A stretch of DNA of 64,000 bases from Streptomyces sp. Ag109_O5-10 (GTDB lineage: Bacteria > Actinomycetota > Actinomycetes > Streptomycetales > Streptomycetaceae): assembly GCF_900105755.1 (NCBI RefSeq), contig NZ_FNTQ01000001.1:1240001-1304000 (forward strand). The letters run 5' to 3'. Of the stretch, positions 15,497-24,703 are shown piece after piece. How positions within the stretch are numbered: position 1 is the stretch's first letter; each line of letters opens with the position of its first letter. The notes under the pieces are model-generated. The model did not search any database, was not told the DNA's origin, and saw only the letters and a list, made by a program, of their open reading frames with translations. Both the position numbers and the translations under genes were made by a program.

Positions 15497-16465
15497 CTAA
15501 CGGGGTGGGCCGACGGGTGCCGGGCTGAACCGGCGCCGGTATTCGGCGGGGGTCGCGCCGAGGGTCCGGAGGAAGGCGCGGCGCATCGCCTCGGGCGTGC
15601 CGTAGCCGCTGGCGCGGGAGACCTCCTCGACGCCGTCGCCGGTGTCCTCAAGCAGCCGCCGGGCGTGTTCCAGCCGGACCCGGTCGACGTAGCGGCCGGG
15701 TGTCGTCCCGGTCTCGGCCTGGAAGGCGCGGGCGAAGTGGCGGGGCGAGAGCGCCGCGCGGGCGGCCAGGGCCTCGACGCTCAGGTCGTCGTCCGGGTGC
15801 TCGGTGATCCACTGCTGAACCTCGCGCAGCGGTGCGCGCTGCGCGGTCTGGGCGGCGAGCTGGGCGCTGAACTGGGCCTGGTTGCCGGGTCTGCGCAGGA
15901 ACACCACCAAGTGCCGGGCGACGGTGAGCGCGACGTCCCGGCCGAGGTCCTCCTCGACCAGCGCGAGCGCGAGGTCGATGCCGGAGGTGACGCCGGCCGA
16001 GGTGGCGACGTGGCCGTCCCGGACGTAGATCGGGTCGGGGTCGACCTCGACGGCGGGGTGATCCCGCGCCAGCCTGTCGCAGTACGCCCAGTGGGTGGTC
16101 GCCCGGTGCCCGTCCAGGAGCCCGGCGGCGGCGAGCAGGACGGCGCCGGTGCAGACGGAGACCAGCCGCGCGGCCAGCGGCCCGTGCGCCCGCAGCCACG
16201 CCACCAGTTCCGGGTCGGGCCGCCGGGTGCCCTGCCCGCCCGGGACGAGCAGGGTGTGCGGGTCGGACGCGCCGGCCAGGGTCTGGTCCGGTACGACCGT
16301 CAGCCCGCTGGAGGTGCGCACGGGAGCGCCGTCCAGGGAGGCGGTACGGATCCGGTAGCTGCCCGGGGTCTGGGTGTCGGCACCCGTGAAGACCTCCACC
16401 GGGCCGGTGACGTCGAGGCTCTGGACTCCGTCGAAGAGAACGACGAGAACGGTTCGCTGCGCCAT
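15497..16465 (-). CDS. GlxA-family transcriptional regulator (DJ-1 domain plus AraC HTH)
   Basis: 322 aa. Residues 1-180 are a DJ-1/PfpI domain (VSVCTGAVLLAAAGLLDGHR) and residues about 205-315 an AraC-type double helix-turn-helix (LSPRHFARAFQAETGTTPGR, GYGTPEAMRRAFLRTLGATP). Typical length for the family. The ATG at 16465 lies seven bases after an AATAAT -10 box, so the mRNA is probably leaderless. It lies just upstream of a DJ-1 gene and likely regulates it. Confidence 0.9.
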   Translation of the reverse strand: MAQRTVLVVLFDGVQSLDVTGPVEVFTGADTQTPGSYRIRTASLDGAPVRTSSGLTVVPDQTLAGASDPHTLLVPGGQGTRRPDPELVAWLRAHGPLAARLVSVCTGAVLLAAAGLLDGHRATTHWAYCDRLARDHPAVEVDPDPIYVRDGHVATSAGVTSGIDLALALVEEDLGRDVALTVARHLVVFLRRPGNQAQFSAQLAAQTAQRAPLREVQQWITEHPDDDLSVEALAARAALSPRHFARAFQAETGTTPGRYVDRVRLEHARRLLEDTGDGVEEVSRASGYGTPEAMRRAFLRTLGATPAEYRRRFSPAPVGPPR

Positions 16466-16472
16466 GTCGTCG

Positions 16473-16501
16473 ATTATTGGCCGGTACGGCGATGGCCGCA
16501 A
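16473..16501 (-). promoter_or_regulatory. Promoter of the glxA-like/DJ-1 operon (leaderless)
   Basis: Minus strand: TTGCGG (16496-16501), 17-bp spacer, AATAAT (16473-16478), then seven bases to the ATG. One of the clearest sigma-70-type promoters in the window. Confidence 0.65.
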
Positions 16502-16601
16502 TGACGAGCAGCCCACCTTTCCTGCCATCCCGCACGGCGTACGGCGCCGGCCCCGGTCCGGGCACTGGAAGTCCGTACCAACCAGTAAGTAGCGTGCCGC
16601 C

Positions 16602-17471
16602 ATGACAACCGCCGTCCTGGAGCCGCGCGCCGGCCGCCGCTGCCACACCCTGCTCAACTCCCTGCACGCGACCCACTTCTTCAGCCCCGAGCTGGCCGAG
16701 GAACTGGCCGCGCTCGGGGTCACCCATCCGCGGGCCGTCAACTTCGCGGTGCGGGCGGCCGCGTTGGGGCCGGTCGGGGCCGGCACGGTGACGGCGACGT
16801 TCTACAACTACAAGTACGAGCTGGTGGCCCGGCACGTGCCGGCCGTCTGGGAGACCGCGTCCCCGAAGGACGTCCTCGCCGCACGCGCGCGTGCCGTCGA
16901 CGGGTCGATGCGGCGGCTGCTCGGCGCGGACGCGGTGGCCTCCGACCGGATGGCCGAGGCCGCGCGGCTCGCGCTGCGCGCCACCGAGGCCTGCGCGCGC
17001 TCCGGCCGCCCGCTGTACGCGGCCCATGCCGACCTGCCGGTGCCTCAGGAGCCCCACCTCGCCTACTGGTACGCGAGCACGCTGCTGCGCGAGCATCGCG
17101 GCGACGGTCACCTCGCGGTGCTGCTGGCGGCCGGTCTCGACGGTCTCGAGGCGGTGGTGACGCACACGGCGACGGGCAAGGGCATGGCCCCGAAGTGGGT
17201 CTTCGCCACGCGCGGCTGGAACCAGGACGACTGGGACGCGGCGGCGGAACGGCTGCGGGACCGCGGCCTCCTCGACGCGGCGGGGGAGCTGACCGAGGCG
17301 GGGGTGGCCCTGCGGGCGGAGATCGAGACGGAGACGGACCGCCTGGACCAGGCACCCTACGAGCACCTGGGAACCGACGGCGTCGCCCGCCTAACCGAAC
17401 TCGCGGCGGACTTCGCGCGGGCGGCGGTGGCCGCGGGGGCGTTCCCCGCGGACCTCCTCGGCAAGGGGTGA
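16602..17471 (+). CDS. SCO6745 family protein
   Basis: 289 aa. N-terminal RCHTLLNSLHATHFFSPELA and the middle segment VFATRGWNQDDWDAAAERLR match the actinobacterial family named after SCO6745. The second half reads like a winged-helix domain (LLDAAGELTEAGVALRAEIE resembles the recognition end of MarR-type proteins) and no catalytic motif is evident. ATG at 16602 lacks a Shine-Dalgarno sequence. Divergent from the GlxA regulator. Function not established as far as I know. Confidence 0.8.
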   Translation: MTTAVLEPRAGRRCHTLLNSLHATHFFSPELAEELAALGVTHPRAVNFAVRAAALGPVGAGTVTATFYNYKYELVARHVPAVWETASPKDVLAARARAVDGSMRRLLGADAVASDRMAEAARLALRATEACARSGRPLYAAHADLPVPQEPHLAYWYASTLLREHRGDGHLAVLLAAGLDGLEAVVTHTATGKGMAPKWVFATRGWNQDDWDAAAERLRDRGLLDAAGELTEAGVALRAEIETETDRLDQAPYEHLGTDGVARLTELAADFARAAVAAGAFPADLLGKG

Positions 17472-17532
17472 CGCGGCGGGGACGCGGGCCGGTGCCCGGC
17501 CGGCCCGGCGCCACCGGACCGCACCGTCGCGG

Positions 17533-17920
17533 CTGAGCGCCGTCGCGGCGGAATGTGGGAGGCGGTTGGATCGCCGGGAGCGCACGGGTTTCCGGGAGCG
17601 GACGGGTTGTCGGCAGCGGGCCGTCTGGGCGGGCCTGTCCCCTCGCCCGACAGGGTTCGGCACCGCCGGACCACGCCCTGGTGGCTGAGCGCCGTCGCGG
17701 CGGATTGTGGGAGGCGGGTGGAGCTCCGGGAGCGGACGGGTTTCCGGGAGCGGACGGTTGTCGGCAGCGGGCCATCTGGGCGGGCCTGTCCCCTCGCCCG
17801 ACAGGGTTCGGCACCGCCGGACCGTGTCGTGGTGGCTGAGCGCCGTCGCGGCGGATTGTGGGAGGCCGGCGGATCGCCCGAAGCGGACGGGTCGCCGGGA
17901 GAGGGCCGTCGGGTTGGGGG
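17533..17920. repeat. Tandem repeat, 151/152-bp period, about 2.5 copies, upstream of tex
   Basis: Copies begin at 17533, 17685 and 17836 with CTGAGCGCCGTCGCGGCGGA; the third stops at about 17920. Each full unit holds an internal duplication of CCGGGAGCGGACGG and an inverted repeat CCTGTC-N9-GACAGG (first copy 17634-17654). The period is not kept at a multiple of three (152 then 151), so the open frames across it are not a repeated protein. The whole gap 17472-18080 has no gene: after the repeat come a G/T-rich stretch (17921-18000) and the tex leader. Confidence 0.9.
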
Positions 17921-18080
17921 CGGTTTGTTTGTCTGGTTCGTTTGGGTGTGCGAATGGATCGTCGGGCGTGCGGGGGATTCGTGGTGTGTCCGTGTCGTGG
18001 AACGGCGCCCTGAGGCCCGGTTGTCGGTGTCACCTGCCACAATTGCGGCGCAACCTCAGTGGAGAAGGCGGTACGGGATC

Positions 18081-20468
18081 GTGACGACACCCGGGTCCCT
18101 GGTTCCAGGGTCCATCGAAGGCAGGATCGCCGAGGAGCTCGGCGTACGGGAGCGGCAGGTCAAGGCTGCCGTGGAGCTGCTCGACGGCGGTTCGACGGTG
18201 CCCTTCATCGCCCGCTACCGCAAGGAAGCGACCGAGATGCTCGACGACGCGCAGCTGCGCACGATCGAGGAGCGGCTGCGCTACCTGCGGGAGCTGGAGG
18301 AGCGGCGGACCGCGATCCTGGAGTCGGTGCGCGAGCAGGGCAAGCTCACCGCCGAGCTGGAGGCGCAGATCCGGGGCGCCGAGACCAAGGCGCGGCTGGA
18401 GGACATCTACCTGCCGTACAAGCCGAAGCGGCGGACCAAGGCGCAGATCGCGCGGGAGGCCGGCCTCGAGCCGCTGGCCGAGGGGCTGCTCGGGGACCCG
18501 GGCGTGGAGCCACTGGCGGCCGCCGCCGCCTTCGTCGACGCCGACAAGGGCGTCGCCGATCCGCAGGCCGCCCTGGACGGTGCCCGCGCGATCCTCACCG
18601 AGCGTTTCTCGGAGGACGCCGACCTCATCGGTGAGCTGCGCGAGCGCATGTGGGTGCGCGGCCGGCTCGCCGCGAAGGTGCGGGACGGCAAGGAGGAGGC
18701 GGGCGCGAAGTTCGCCGACTACTTCGACTTCACCGAGCCCTTCACCGACCTGCCCTCGCACCGCATCCTGGCGATGCTGCGCGGCGAGAAGGAGGAGGTC
18801 CTCGACCTCGTCCTGGAGCCGGAGGAGCCGACCGAGGGCCCGTCCTCGTTCGAGGGGATCGTCGCCCACAGGTTCGGGATCGCCGACCGGGGCCGGCCGG
18901 CCGACAAGTGGCTGACGGACACGGTCCGCTGGGCCTGGCGCACCCGGCTCCTCGTCCACCTCGGCATCGACCTGCGGCTGCGGCTGCGCACGGCCGCCGA
19001 GGACGAGGCGGTCAACGTGTTCGCGGCGAACCTGCGCGACCTGCTGCTCGCCGCCCCGGCCGGCACGCGCGCGACGCTGGGCCTGGACCCCGGTTTCCGG
19101 ACCGGTGTGAAGGTCGCCGTCGTCGACGCCACCGGCAAGGTGGTCGCCACCGACGTCATCTACCCGCACGTCCCGGCCAACAAATGGGACGAGGCGATCG
19201 CCAAGCTGGCCCGGCTCGCCAAGGAGCACGCGGTCGACCTGGTCGCGATCGGCAACGGCACGGCGTCCCGCGAGACCGACAAGCTCGCCGGTGAGCTCAT
19301 CACCAGGCACCCGGACCTGAAGCTCACCAAGGTGATGGTGTCCGAGGCCGGCGCGTCCGTGTACTCGGCCTCCGCCTTCGCCTCCCAGGAGCTGCCCGAC
19401 ATGGACGTGTCGCTGCGCGGCGCCGTCTCCATCGCCCGCCGGCTCCAGGACCCGCTGGCCGAGCTGGTGAAGATCGACCCCAAGTCGATCGGCGTCGGCC
19501 AGTACCAGCACGACCTGTCCGAGGTGAAGCTGTCCCGCTCGCTGGACGCGGTGGTCGAGGACTGTGTGAACGGCGTGGGCGTGGACGTCAACACGGCGTC
19601 GGCCCCGCTCCTCGCCCGGGTCTCCGGCATCACCTCCGGACTCGCCGAGAACATCGTCGCCCACCGCGACGCCAACGGCCCGTTCACCTCCCGCAGCCAG
19701 CTGAAGAACGTGGCCCGGCTCGGCCCGAAGGCGTACGAGCAGTGCGCGGGCTTCCTGCGCATCCGCGGCGGCGACGACCCGCTGGACGCGTCGAGCGTCC
19801 ACCCGGAGGCGTACCCCGTCGTCCGGCGGATGGTGAAGACGTCGGGCCAGGAGGTGGCCGCGCTCATCGGCAACACGGGTGTGCTGCGCTCGCTGCGGCC
19901 GTCGGACTTCGTGGACGAGACGTTCGGTCTGCCGACCGTCACCGACATCCTCAAGGAGCTGGAGAAGCCCGGGCGCGACCCGCGTCCGGCGTTCAGGACG
20001 GCCACCTTCAAGGAGGGCGTCGAGAAGATCTCCGACCTGTCCTCCGGGATGGTCCTGGAGGGCGTGGTGACGAACGTGGCGGCATTCGGCGCGTTCATCG
20101 ACGTCGGCGTGCACCAGGACGGTCTGGCGCACGTCTCCGCGCTGTCCAAGACCTTCGTCAAGGACCCGCGGGACGTGGTGAAGCCGGGTGACATCGTCAA
20201 GGTGAAGGTCCTCGACGTGGACATCCCGCGCAAGCGGATCTCGCTGACGCTGCGGCTGGACGACGAAGCAGCTCCGCAGCAGGGCGGCCGACAGGGCGAC
20301 GGCGGCGAACGGCGCCAGCGGGGCGGCCGTCCGCCGCAGCAGCGGCAACAGCAGCAGCGGCAGGGCGGCGGAGCTCGTCAGGCGTCCGCGCCCGCTCCGG
20401 CGAACAGCGCGATGGCCGATGCTCTGCGCCGGGCCGGGCTGCTGGGCGGCAAGGACGGGAAGCGCTGA
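18081..20468 (+). CDS. tex: Tex family S1 RNA-binding protein
   Basis: 795 aa from the GTG at 18081; the frame is open further upstream but only through the tandem repeat. Order of domains: Tex N-terminal helices ([40 protein letters not shown]), YqgF/RNase-H-like domain ([20 protein letters not shown]), two helix-hairpin-helix motifs ([20 protein letters not shown]) and an S1 domain at about residues 653-723 ([20 protein letters not shown]). The tail (725-795) is Gln/Gly/Arg-rich. Tex proteins bind nucleic acid and interact with transcription in bacteria; the Q-rich tail is a Streptomyces-style addition. Monocistronic by spacing. Confidence 0.95.
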   Translation: MTTPGSLVPGSIEGRIAEELGVRERQVKAAVELLDGGSTVPFIARYRKEATEMLDDAQLRTIEERLRYLRELEERRTAILESVREQGKLTAELEAQIRGAETKARLEDIYLPYKPKRRTKAQIAREAGLEPLAEGLLGDPGVEPLAAAAAFVDADKGVADPQAALDGARAILTERFSEDADLIGELRERMWVRGRLAAKVRDGKEEAGAKFADYFDFTEPFTDLPSHRILAMLRGEKEEVLDLVLEPEEPTEGPSSFEGIVAHRFGIADRGRPADKWLTDTVRWAWRTRLLVHLGIDLRLRLRTAAEDEAVNVFAANLRDLLLAAPAGTRATLGLDPGFRTGVKVAVVDATGKVVATDVIYPHVPANKWDEAIAKLARLAKEHAVDLVAIGNGTASRETDKLAGELITRHPDLKLTKVMVSEAGASVYSASAFASQELPDMDVSLRGAVSIARRLQDPLAELVKIDPKSIGVGQYQHDLSEVKLSRSLDAVVEDCVNGVGVDVNTASAPLLARVSGITSGLAENIVAHRDANGPFTSRSQLKNVARLGPKAYEQCAGFLRIRGGDDPLDASSVHPEAYPVVRRMVKTSGQEVAALIGNTGVLRSLRPSDFVDETFGLPTVTDILKELEKPGRDPRPAFRTATFKEGVEKISDLSSGMVLEGVVTNVAAFGAFIDVGVHQDGLAHVSALSKTFVKDPRDVVKPGDIVKVKVLDVDIPRKRISLTLRLDDEAAPQQGGRQGDGGERRQRGGRPPQQRQQQQRQGGGARQASAPAPANSAMADALRRAGLLGGKDGKR

Positions 20469-20504
20469 CCGGGCCTTGACGGCGCCTTCCGGGGGTGCTG
20501 GGGA

Positions 20505-20581
20505 GCTGCGGGTCCGTCGTGGCCGGTCGCGCAGTTCCTCCCCCGGCCTTCTGCCAGGGGTGTTCCGGCGCCCCTGACGGG
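20505..20581. repeat. Dispersed intergenic repeat, copy A
   Basis: Shares GCTGCGGGTCCGTCGTGGCC-type sequence, then GGTCGCGCAGTTCCTCCCCC and GCGCCCCTGA, with copies at 21872, 29332 and 58849. Lies between tex and the DinB gene. Confidence 0.75.
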
Positions 20582-20659
20582 ATGCGTTGCCCTCGCCGGG
20601 CACCGTCGCGCGCCGGCCAATTCCCTGGACAAAGATCTCCTGATGCGCAGACTGGCCCC

Positions 20660-21253
20660 ATGACCGGAGCTGACTTCAAGGCCGATCTCCATACGTACCT
20701 CCAGGACGCCCGTGACGTGCTGGTGTGGAAGCTGGAGGGGCTGTCCGAGTACGACATCCGGCGTCCGCTGACTCCCACCGGCACGAATCTGCTGGGCTTG
20801 GTCAAGCATCTCGCCGGTGCCGAGGCCTGGTACTTCGGAGCGGCGTTCGGGCGTCCCTTCGACGGAGCACCGAGGCTGTGGTTCACCGGCGACACGGAAC
20901 CCAACGGAGATCTGTGGGCGCGGGCCGACGAGACGCGCGAAGAGCTGGTCGGGGTCTACCAGCGGATCCGGACCCACTCGGACGAGACGATCGCCGCCCT
21001 TCCCCTGGACGCGGTCGGCCGCCTGCCCGTCGACCCGCCGAAGGAGATCACCCTCCACCGCGTCCTCACCCACATGGTCGCCGAGACCCAGCGGCACGCC
21101 GGTCACGCCGACATCGTGCGCGAGCTCGTCGACGGGGCGACGGGGCAGCGGGTGAACGGTGCCAACATGGCGCCCGGCGACGCGGAGGCCTGGGCCGAGC
21201 ACCGGGACCGCGTGGAGCGGGCGGCCGGGGAGGCGGGGCGGCGCGGCCGGTGA
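20660..21253 (+). CDS. DinB family protein
   Basis: 197 aa. Four-helix DinB/DUF664 fold: LVWKLEGLSEYDIRRPLTPT, the metal-ligand region LLGLVKHLAGAEAWYFG (His) and HRVLTHMVAETQRHAGHADI with two further histidines. DUF664-type members are often mycothiol- or bacillithiol-dependent S-transferases or enzymes of unknown substrate. ATG at 20660 with no strong ribosome site. Ends convergently 96 bp from the DUF1003 gene. Confidence 0.85.
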   Translation: MTGADFKADLHTYLQDARDVLVWKLEGLSEYDIRRPLTPTGTNLLGLVKHLAGAEAWYFGAAFGRPFDGAPRLWFTGDTEPNGDLWARADETREELVGVYQRIRTHSDETIAALPLDAVGRLPVDPPKEITLHRVLTHMVAETQRHAGHADIVRELVDGATGQRVNGANMAPGDAEAWAEHRDRVERAAGEAGRRGR

Positions 21254-21349
21254 ACCCGAGGCGAAAGGGGCATGTCAAATCGGCGTCACATCTGTGCGCC
21301 TGCGACGACTGGCTCGACGTCACCGCCTTCGGCGCCACCGCCTGACGGA

Positions 21350-21826
21350 TCATGTCTCCTTCGGCGGCTGGGCGGTGCCGTTCATCCGGGCGCGGTTCTC
21401 CGTGAGCAGGTCCTGGACGCGCTTCTCGACCTCCAGTGGGTCGACGCCGAGGGCGCGACCTATGTGGATGGACCACACCTCCGAGCGCACGTTGGTCTCG
21501 AAGTCCAGGTCGGCACGGACGTTCTCGCGGGCGGCCTGGCGGTTCTGGCTCACCATCACGAACGTGGACAGGAAGATCGCCTCCAGGCTGACGATCATGG
21601 TGAGCAGGCCGAAGGGGAACGGGTCCCAGATCGCGCCCTTGCCGAGCACGCCCTCGTTGCAGACGATCCAGACCGCGAACCACAGGGCGTGCAGGTAGAC
21701 GAACGTCATGGTGCCGGCGAAGGCGGTGATCGCGTCGGCGATGCGGTCCTGGGTGCCGCGCAGCTGGGCGAGAACGTCCTGTTCGTTCACGATCCGCGGG
21801 GCCGACCGTTTCGGCGATGTGCTCAT
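21350..21826 (-). CDS. DUF1003 family membrane protein
   Basis: 158 aa from ATG 21826 with GGAG eight bases upstream. Two predicted spans: ADAITAFAGTMTFVYLHALW followed by FAVWIV, and FGLLTMIVSLEAIFLSTFVM. The signature FPFGLLTMIVSLEAIFLS and the tail MVSQNRQAARENVRADLDFE are characteristic of DUF1003. Function unknown; many bacteria carry it as a single gene. The frame upstream of 21826 is not coding. Confidence 0.88.
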   Translation of the reverse strand: MSTSPKRSAPRIVNEQDVLAQLRGTQDRIADAITAFAGTMTFVYLHALWFAVWIVCNEGVLGKGAIWDPFPFGLLTMIVSLEAIFLSTFVMVSQNRQAARENVRADLDFETNVRSEVWSIHIGRALGVDPLEVEKRVQDLLTENRARMNGTAQPPKET

Positions 21827-21871
21827 GGCCTGTCTCCTGCCGGGTGTAGGGGGCCGGGTCGGGTTGTCGGG

Positions 21872-21917
21872 CGGCCGCGGGTGCGTTGTGGTTGCCCGCG
21901 CGGTTCCTCCCCCAGCG
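21872..21917. repeat. Dispersed intergenic repeat, copy D (partial)
   Basis: GCGGGTGCGTTGTGGTTGCC and GCGGTTCCTCCCCCAGCGG resemble the first half of copies A-C. It sits immediately before the stop of the ABC-F gene (minus) and lacks the hairpin half. Confidence 0.55.
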
Positions 21918-21918
21918 G

Positions 21919-23559
21919 TCAGCGTTCCGTCACCTTGCCCGCCGCGACCTCCAGGCGGCGGGTGACGCGGACCGCGTCGAGCATGCGGCGGTCGTGGGTG
22001 ACCAGGAGGAGGGTGCCCTCGTAGGTGTCGAGGGCGGACTCCAGCTGCTCGATCGCGGGGAGGTCGAGATGGTTCGTCGGCTCGTCCAGGATCAGCAGGT
22101 TGACGCCCCGGCCCTGCAGCAGTGCCAGGGCGGCGCGGGTGCGTTCGCCCGGGGAGAGGGTGACCGCCGATCGGAGCACGTGGTCGTGTTTGAGGCCGAA
22201 CTTGGCCAGCAGGGTGCGGACTTCGACCGGTTCGGTGTCCGGGACCGCCGCGCTGAAGGCGTCCAGCAGGGACTCGGTGCCGTGGAACAGCTTGCGGGCC
22301 TGGTCGACCTCGCCGACCAGCACGCCCGAGCCGAGGGCCGCGTGCCCGGCGTCCAGGGGCACCCGGCCGAGCAGCGCGGCGAGCAGCGTCGACTTGCCCG
22401 CGCCGTTGGCGCCGGTGACCGCGACCCGGTCCGCCCAGTCGATCTGGAGGGAGACCGGGCCGAAGGTGAAGTCGCCGCGCCGTACCTCCGCGTCCCGCAG
22501 GGTGGCGACGACGGCGCCGGAGCGCGGGGCCGTCGCGATCTCCATGCGCAGTTCCCACTCCTTGCGGGGCTCCTCGACGACCTCCAGGCGTTCGATCATG
22601 CGCTGGGTCTGGCGGGCCTTGGCGGCCTGCTTCTCGCTGGCCTCGCTGCGGAACTTGCGGCCGATCTTGTCGTTGTCGTTGGACGCCTTGCGCCGGGCGT
22701 TCTTGACGCCCTTGTCCATCCAGGAACGCTGCATCTGGGCCCGGTCCTGGAGGGCGGACCTCTTGTCGGCGTACTCCTCGTAGTCCTCGCGGGCGTGCCG
22801 GCGGGCCACGTCGCGTTCGTCCAGGTAGGCGTCGTAACCACCGCCGTAGAGGCGGATCTGCTGCTGGGCGAGGTCGAGTTCGAGGACCTTGGTGACCGTG
22901 CGGGTGAGGAACTCGCGGTCGTGGCTGACGACGACCGTGCCGGCGCGCAGGCCGGTCACGAACCGTTCGAGGCGTTCCAGGCCGTCCAGGTCGAGGTCGT
23001 TGGTGGGCTCGTCGAGGAGGAAGACGTCGTAGCGGGAGAGGAGCAGGGAGGCGAGGCCGGCGCGGGCGGCCTGGCCGCCGGAGAGGGCGGTCATCGGCTG
23101 GTCGAGGTCGACGGCCAGGCCGAGGGAGTCGGCGATTTCCTCGGCGCGCTCGTCCAGGTCGGCGCCGCCGAGGTCGAGCCAGCGCTCCAGGCCGACGGCG
23201 TAGGCGTCGTCGGCGCCCGGTGCGCCGTCGACCAGGGCCTGGGTCGCCTCGTCCATCACCCGCTGTGCCTCGGCGACCCCGGTGCGCCGGGCGAGGAAGG
23301 CCCGGACGGTCTCGCCGGGCCGCCGCTCCGGCTCCTGGGGCAGGTGGCCGACGCTCGCCGTCGGCGGGGACAGACGCAGTTCGCCGTGCTCGGGGGCGGT
23401 GAGCCCGGCGAGCAGCCGGAGCAGGGTGGACTTGCCCGCGCCGTTGGCACCGACCAGACCGATCACGTCACCGGGCGCGACGACGAGGTCGAGCCCGGAG
23501 AAGAGCGAGCGGTCGCCGTGCCCGGCGGCGAGGTTCTTGGCGACGAGGGTGGCAGTCAT
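21919..23559 (-). CDS. ABC-F family dual-ATPase protein
   Basis: 546 aa with two ATP-binding domains and no membrane segment. Walker A motifs GANGAGKST occur near residues 38 and 360; signatures are LSGGQAARAGLAS and LSPGERTRAALAL (LSPGE is a common ABC-F variant); Walker B VFLLDEPTNDLDL and LLILDEPTNHLDL. Between them is a long charged linker (about 245-310, RSWMDKGVKNARRKASNDND) that contacts the ribosome in this family. ABC-F proteins act on translating ribosomes, either as housekeeping factors or as antibiotic-resistance proteins. No leader uORF is evident here, unlike the ABC-F gene at 42857, so a housekeeping role is plausible. Confidence 0.9.
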   Translation of the reverse strand: MTATLVAKNLAAGHGDRSLFSGLDLVVAPGDVIGLVGANGAGKSTLLRLLAGLTAPEHGELRLSPPTASVGHLPQEPERRPGETVRAFLARRTGVAEAQRVMDEATQALVDGAPGADDAYAVGLERWLDLGGADLDERAEEIADSLGLAVDLDQPMTALSGGQAARAGLASLLLSRYDVFLLDEPTNDLDLDGLERLERFVTGLRAGTVVVSHDREFLTRTVTKVLELDLAQQQIRLYGGGYDAYLDERDVARRHAREDYEEYADKRSALQDRAQMQRSWMDKGVKNARRKASNDNDKIGRKFRSEASEKQAAKARQTQRMIERLEVVEEPRKEWELRMEIATAPRSGAVVATLRDAEVRRGDFTFGPVSLQIDWADRVAVTGANGAGKSTLLAALLGRVPLDAGHAALGSGVLVGEVDQARKLFHGTESLLDAFSAAVPDTEPVEVRTLLAKFGLKHDHVLRSAVTLSPGERTRAALALLQGRGVNLLILDEPTNHLDLPAIEQLESALDTYEGTLLLVTHDRRMLDAVRVTRRLEVAAGKVTER

Positions 23560-23615
23560 CAGGACGCCGATCCTAATGGGCCCGGCCGGCCCGCCCTCAG
23601 CCCCGTCTCCCCCGG

Positions 23616-24638
23616 TCAGCGCTCCAGGGCCGCCACCAGTACGCTCCCGGAGCTGCGGGCCACGACGTAGGAGCCGTCCTTGGCCGCCCTGCCGTCCAGC
23701 GGGATGCGGTGGCGGCCGGGTTCCAGGACGCCGTCGAAGAGTTCGTGGGCGCGGGGGCGGGAGAGGCGGTCGAGGCGGTACGACGTGAGCCGGACCCGGC
23801 AGGGTGAGGTGACCTCGAAGCCGACGGTGCCGTCGGCGGCGGCCAGGCCGGCCAGCCGGCGCTGCGGGATCGGGCTGCGGTCGAGGACGTGTTCGATCTG
23901 GGCGACGAGGAGCGGGACGATCGGGGCGAGTCCGTCGACGTAGGCGACAGGCACACCCGCCCGTTCGAACGCCTGACGTACGGCGGTCCGCTCGGACTGG
24001 CCGGCCGCGGGGCCGAAGACGACGGCCGCGTAGCCGCGGAGCTCCTCGGCGGGCACGCCGTCCGCGTCGCGGGTGATGTCGGCGCCGATGCCGATGGTGC
24101 GCAGGGCGGCGGCCAGTTTGGCGAGGAGGGCGACACGGGCGCCGATCAGCAGCACCCGGCGGCCGGGCGGCGGGCCGGAGTCGGCCAGGAGCGCGCCGAG
24201 GGCCTCGCGGTACTCGGGGCCGCGGAAGCGGAACGGGCCGATGCCGTGATAGCCGTTGAGCTCCAGGTCCACGTGTTCGGAGGTCTGCCAGGCGAAGTCC
24301 CGCCAGATGTAGTCGTCGCCGTCGTGCTCGATGACCGCGGTGACCGCGCCGCAGGCCAGGTCCTGGCACTCGGGGCAGCCGTAGACGACGTACCGGCCGT
24401 CGGGCAGCGGGGGCTCGGACTCCAGTAAGAGACTGCGGACCTGGGCGGTGAAGATCGCGGGCGGGACGTCGGAGGCGAGCGGGGAGACGGCGTCCAGGTC
24501 GGAGAGCTGGAACAGCAGCGGGTGACCGTCGACGACGAAGTCCACGAAGTCCCGGTGGAGCTGGTAGCCGCCGTCGGCGCGGACACCGCCGGCGCGCATC
24601 GCCGGGGCCAGGCCGAAGGTCGCGTATGCGGCAGACAT
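23616..24638 (-). CDS. Protein of unknown function with a CPEC/CG cysteine motif
   Basis: 340 aa. Two parts are visible. Residues about 1-150 include VVYGCPECQDLACGAVTAVI (Cys at CPEC and four later, metal-binding spacing) and DDYIWRDFAWQTSEHVD. Residues 160-260 look like a Rossmann-type segment (RRVLLIGARVALLAKLAAAL ... AAVVFGPAAGQSERTAVRQA). Similar proteins are often labelled oxidoreductase in Streptomyces, but I see no standard GxGxxG. It is 56 bp upstream of the ABC-F gene on the same strand and divergent from a D-amino-acid oxidase gene. I do not assign a function. Confidence 0.75.
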   Translation of the reverse strand: MSAAYATFGLAPAMRAGGVRADGGYQLHRDFVDFVVDGHPLLFQLSDLDAVSPLASDVPPAIFTAQVRSLLLESEPPLPDGRYVVYGCPECQDLACGAVTAVIEHDGDDYIWRDFAWQTSEHVDLELNGYHGIGPFRFRGPEYREALGALLADSGPPPGRRVLLIGARVALLAKLAAALRTIGIGADITRDADGVPAEELRGYAAVVFGPAAGQSERTAVRQAFERAGVPVAYVDGLAPIVPLLVAQIEHVLDRSPIPQRRLAGLAAADGTVGFEVTSPCRVRLTSYRLDRLSRPRAHELFDGVLEPGRHRIPLDGRAAKDGSYVVARSSGSVLVAALER

Positions 24639-24703
24639 GCTGTGAGTATCCCCAGAGCGGGACGATCTGAGCGCGGCATGACATATTCCGCTAACGTCGC
24701 CGT

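Noticed and set aside
16738..18090. 450-aa minus-strand frame across the tandem repeat
   Set aside because: The repeat is open in several frames and its 152/151-bp period shifts frame between copies; upstream part is antisense to the SCO6745-family gene.
18030..20603. 857-aa minus-strand open frame opposite tex
   Set aside because: Mirror frame of a strongly conserved gene; composition is Val/Gly/Arg/Asp-rich with no motif.
21250..21345. 31-aa ORF overlapping the DinB stop as GTGA
   Set aside because: The first half has low third-position GC (codons such as AGG, CGA, AAA, TCA), no ribosome site and no recognisable sequence. Could be revisited if conserved.
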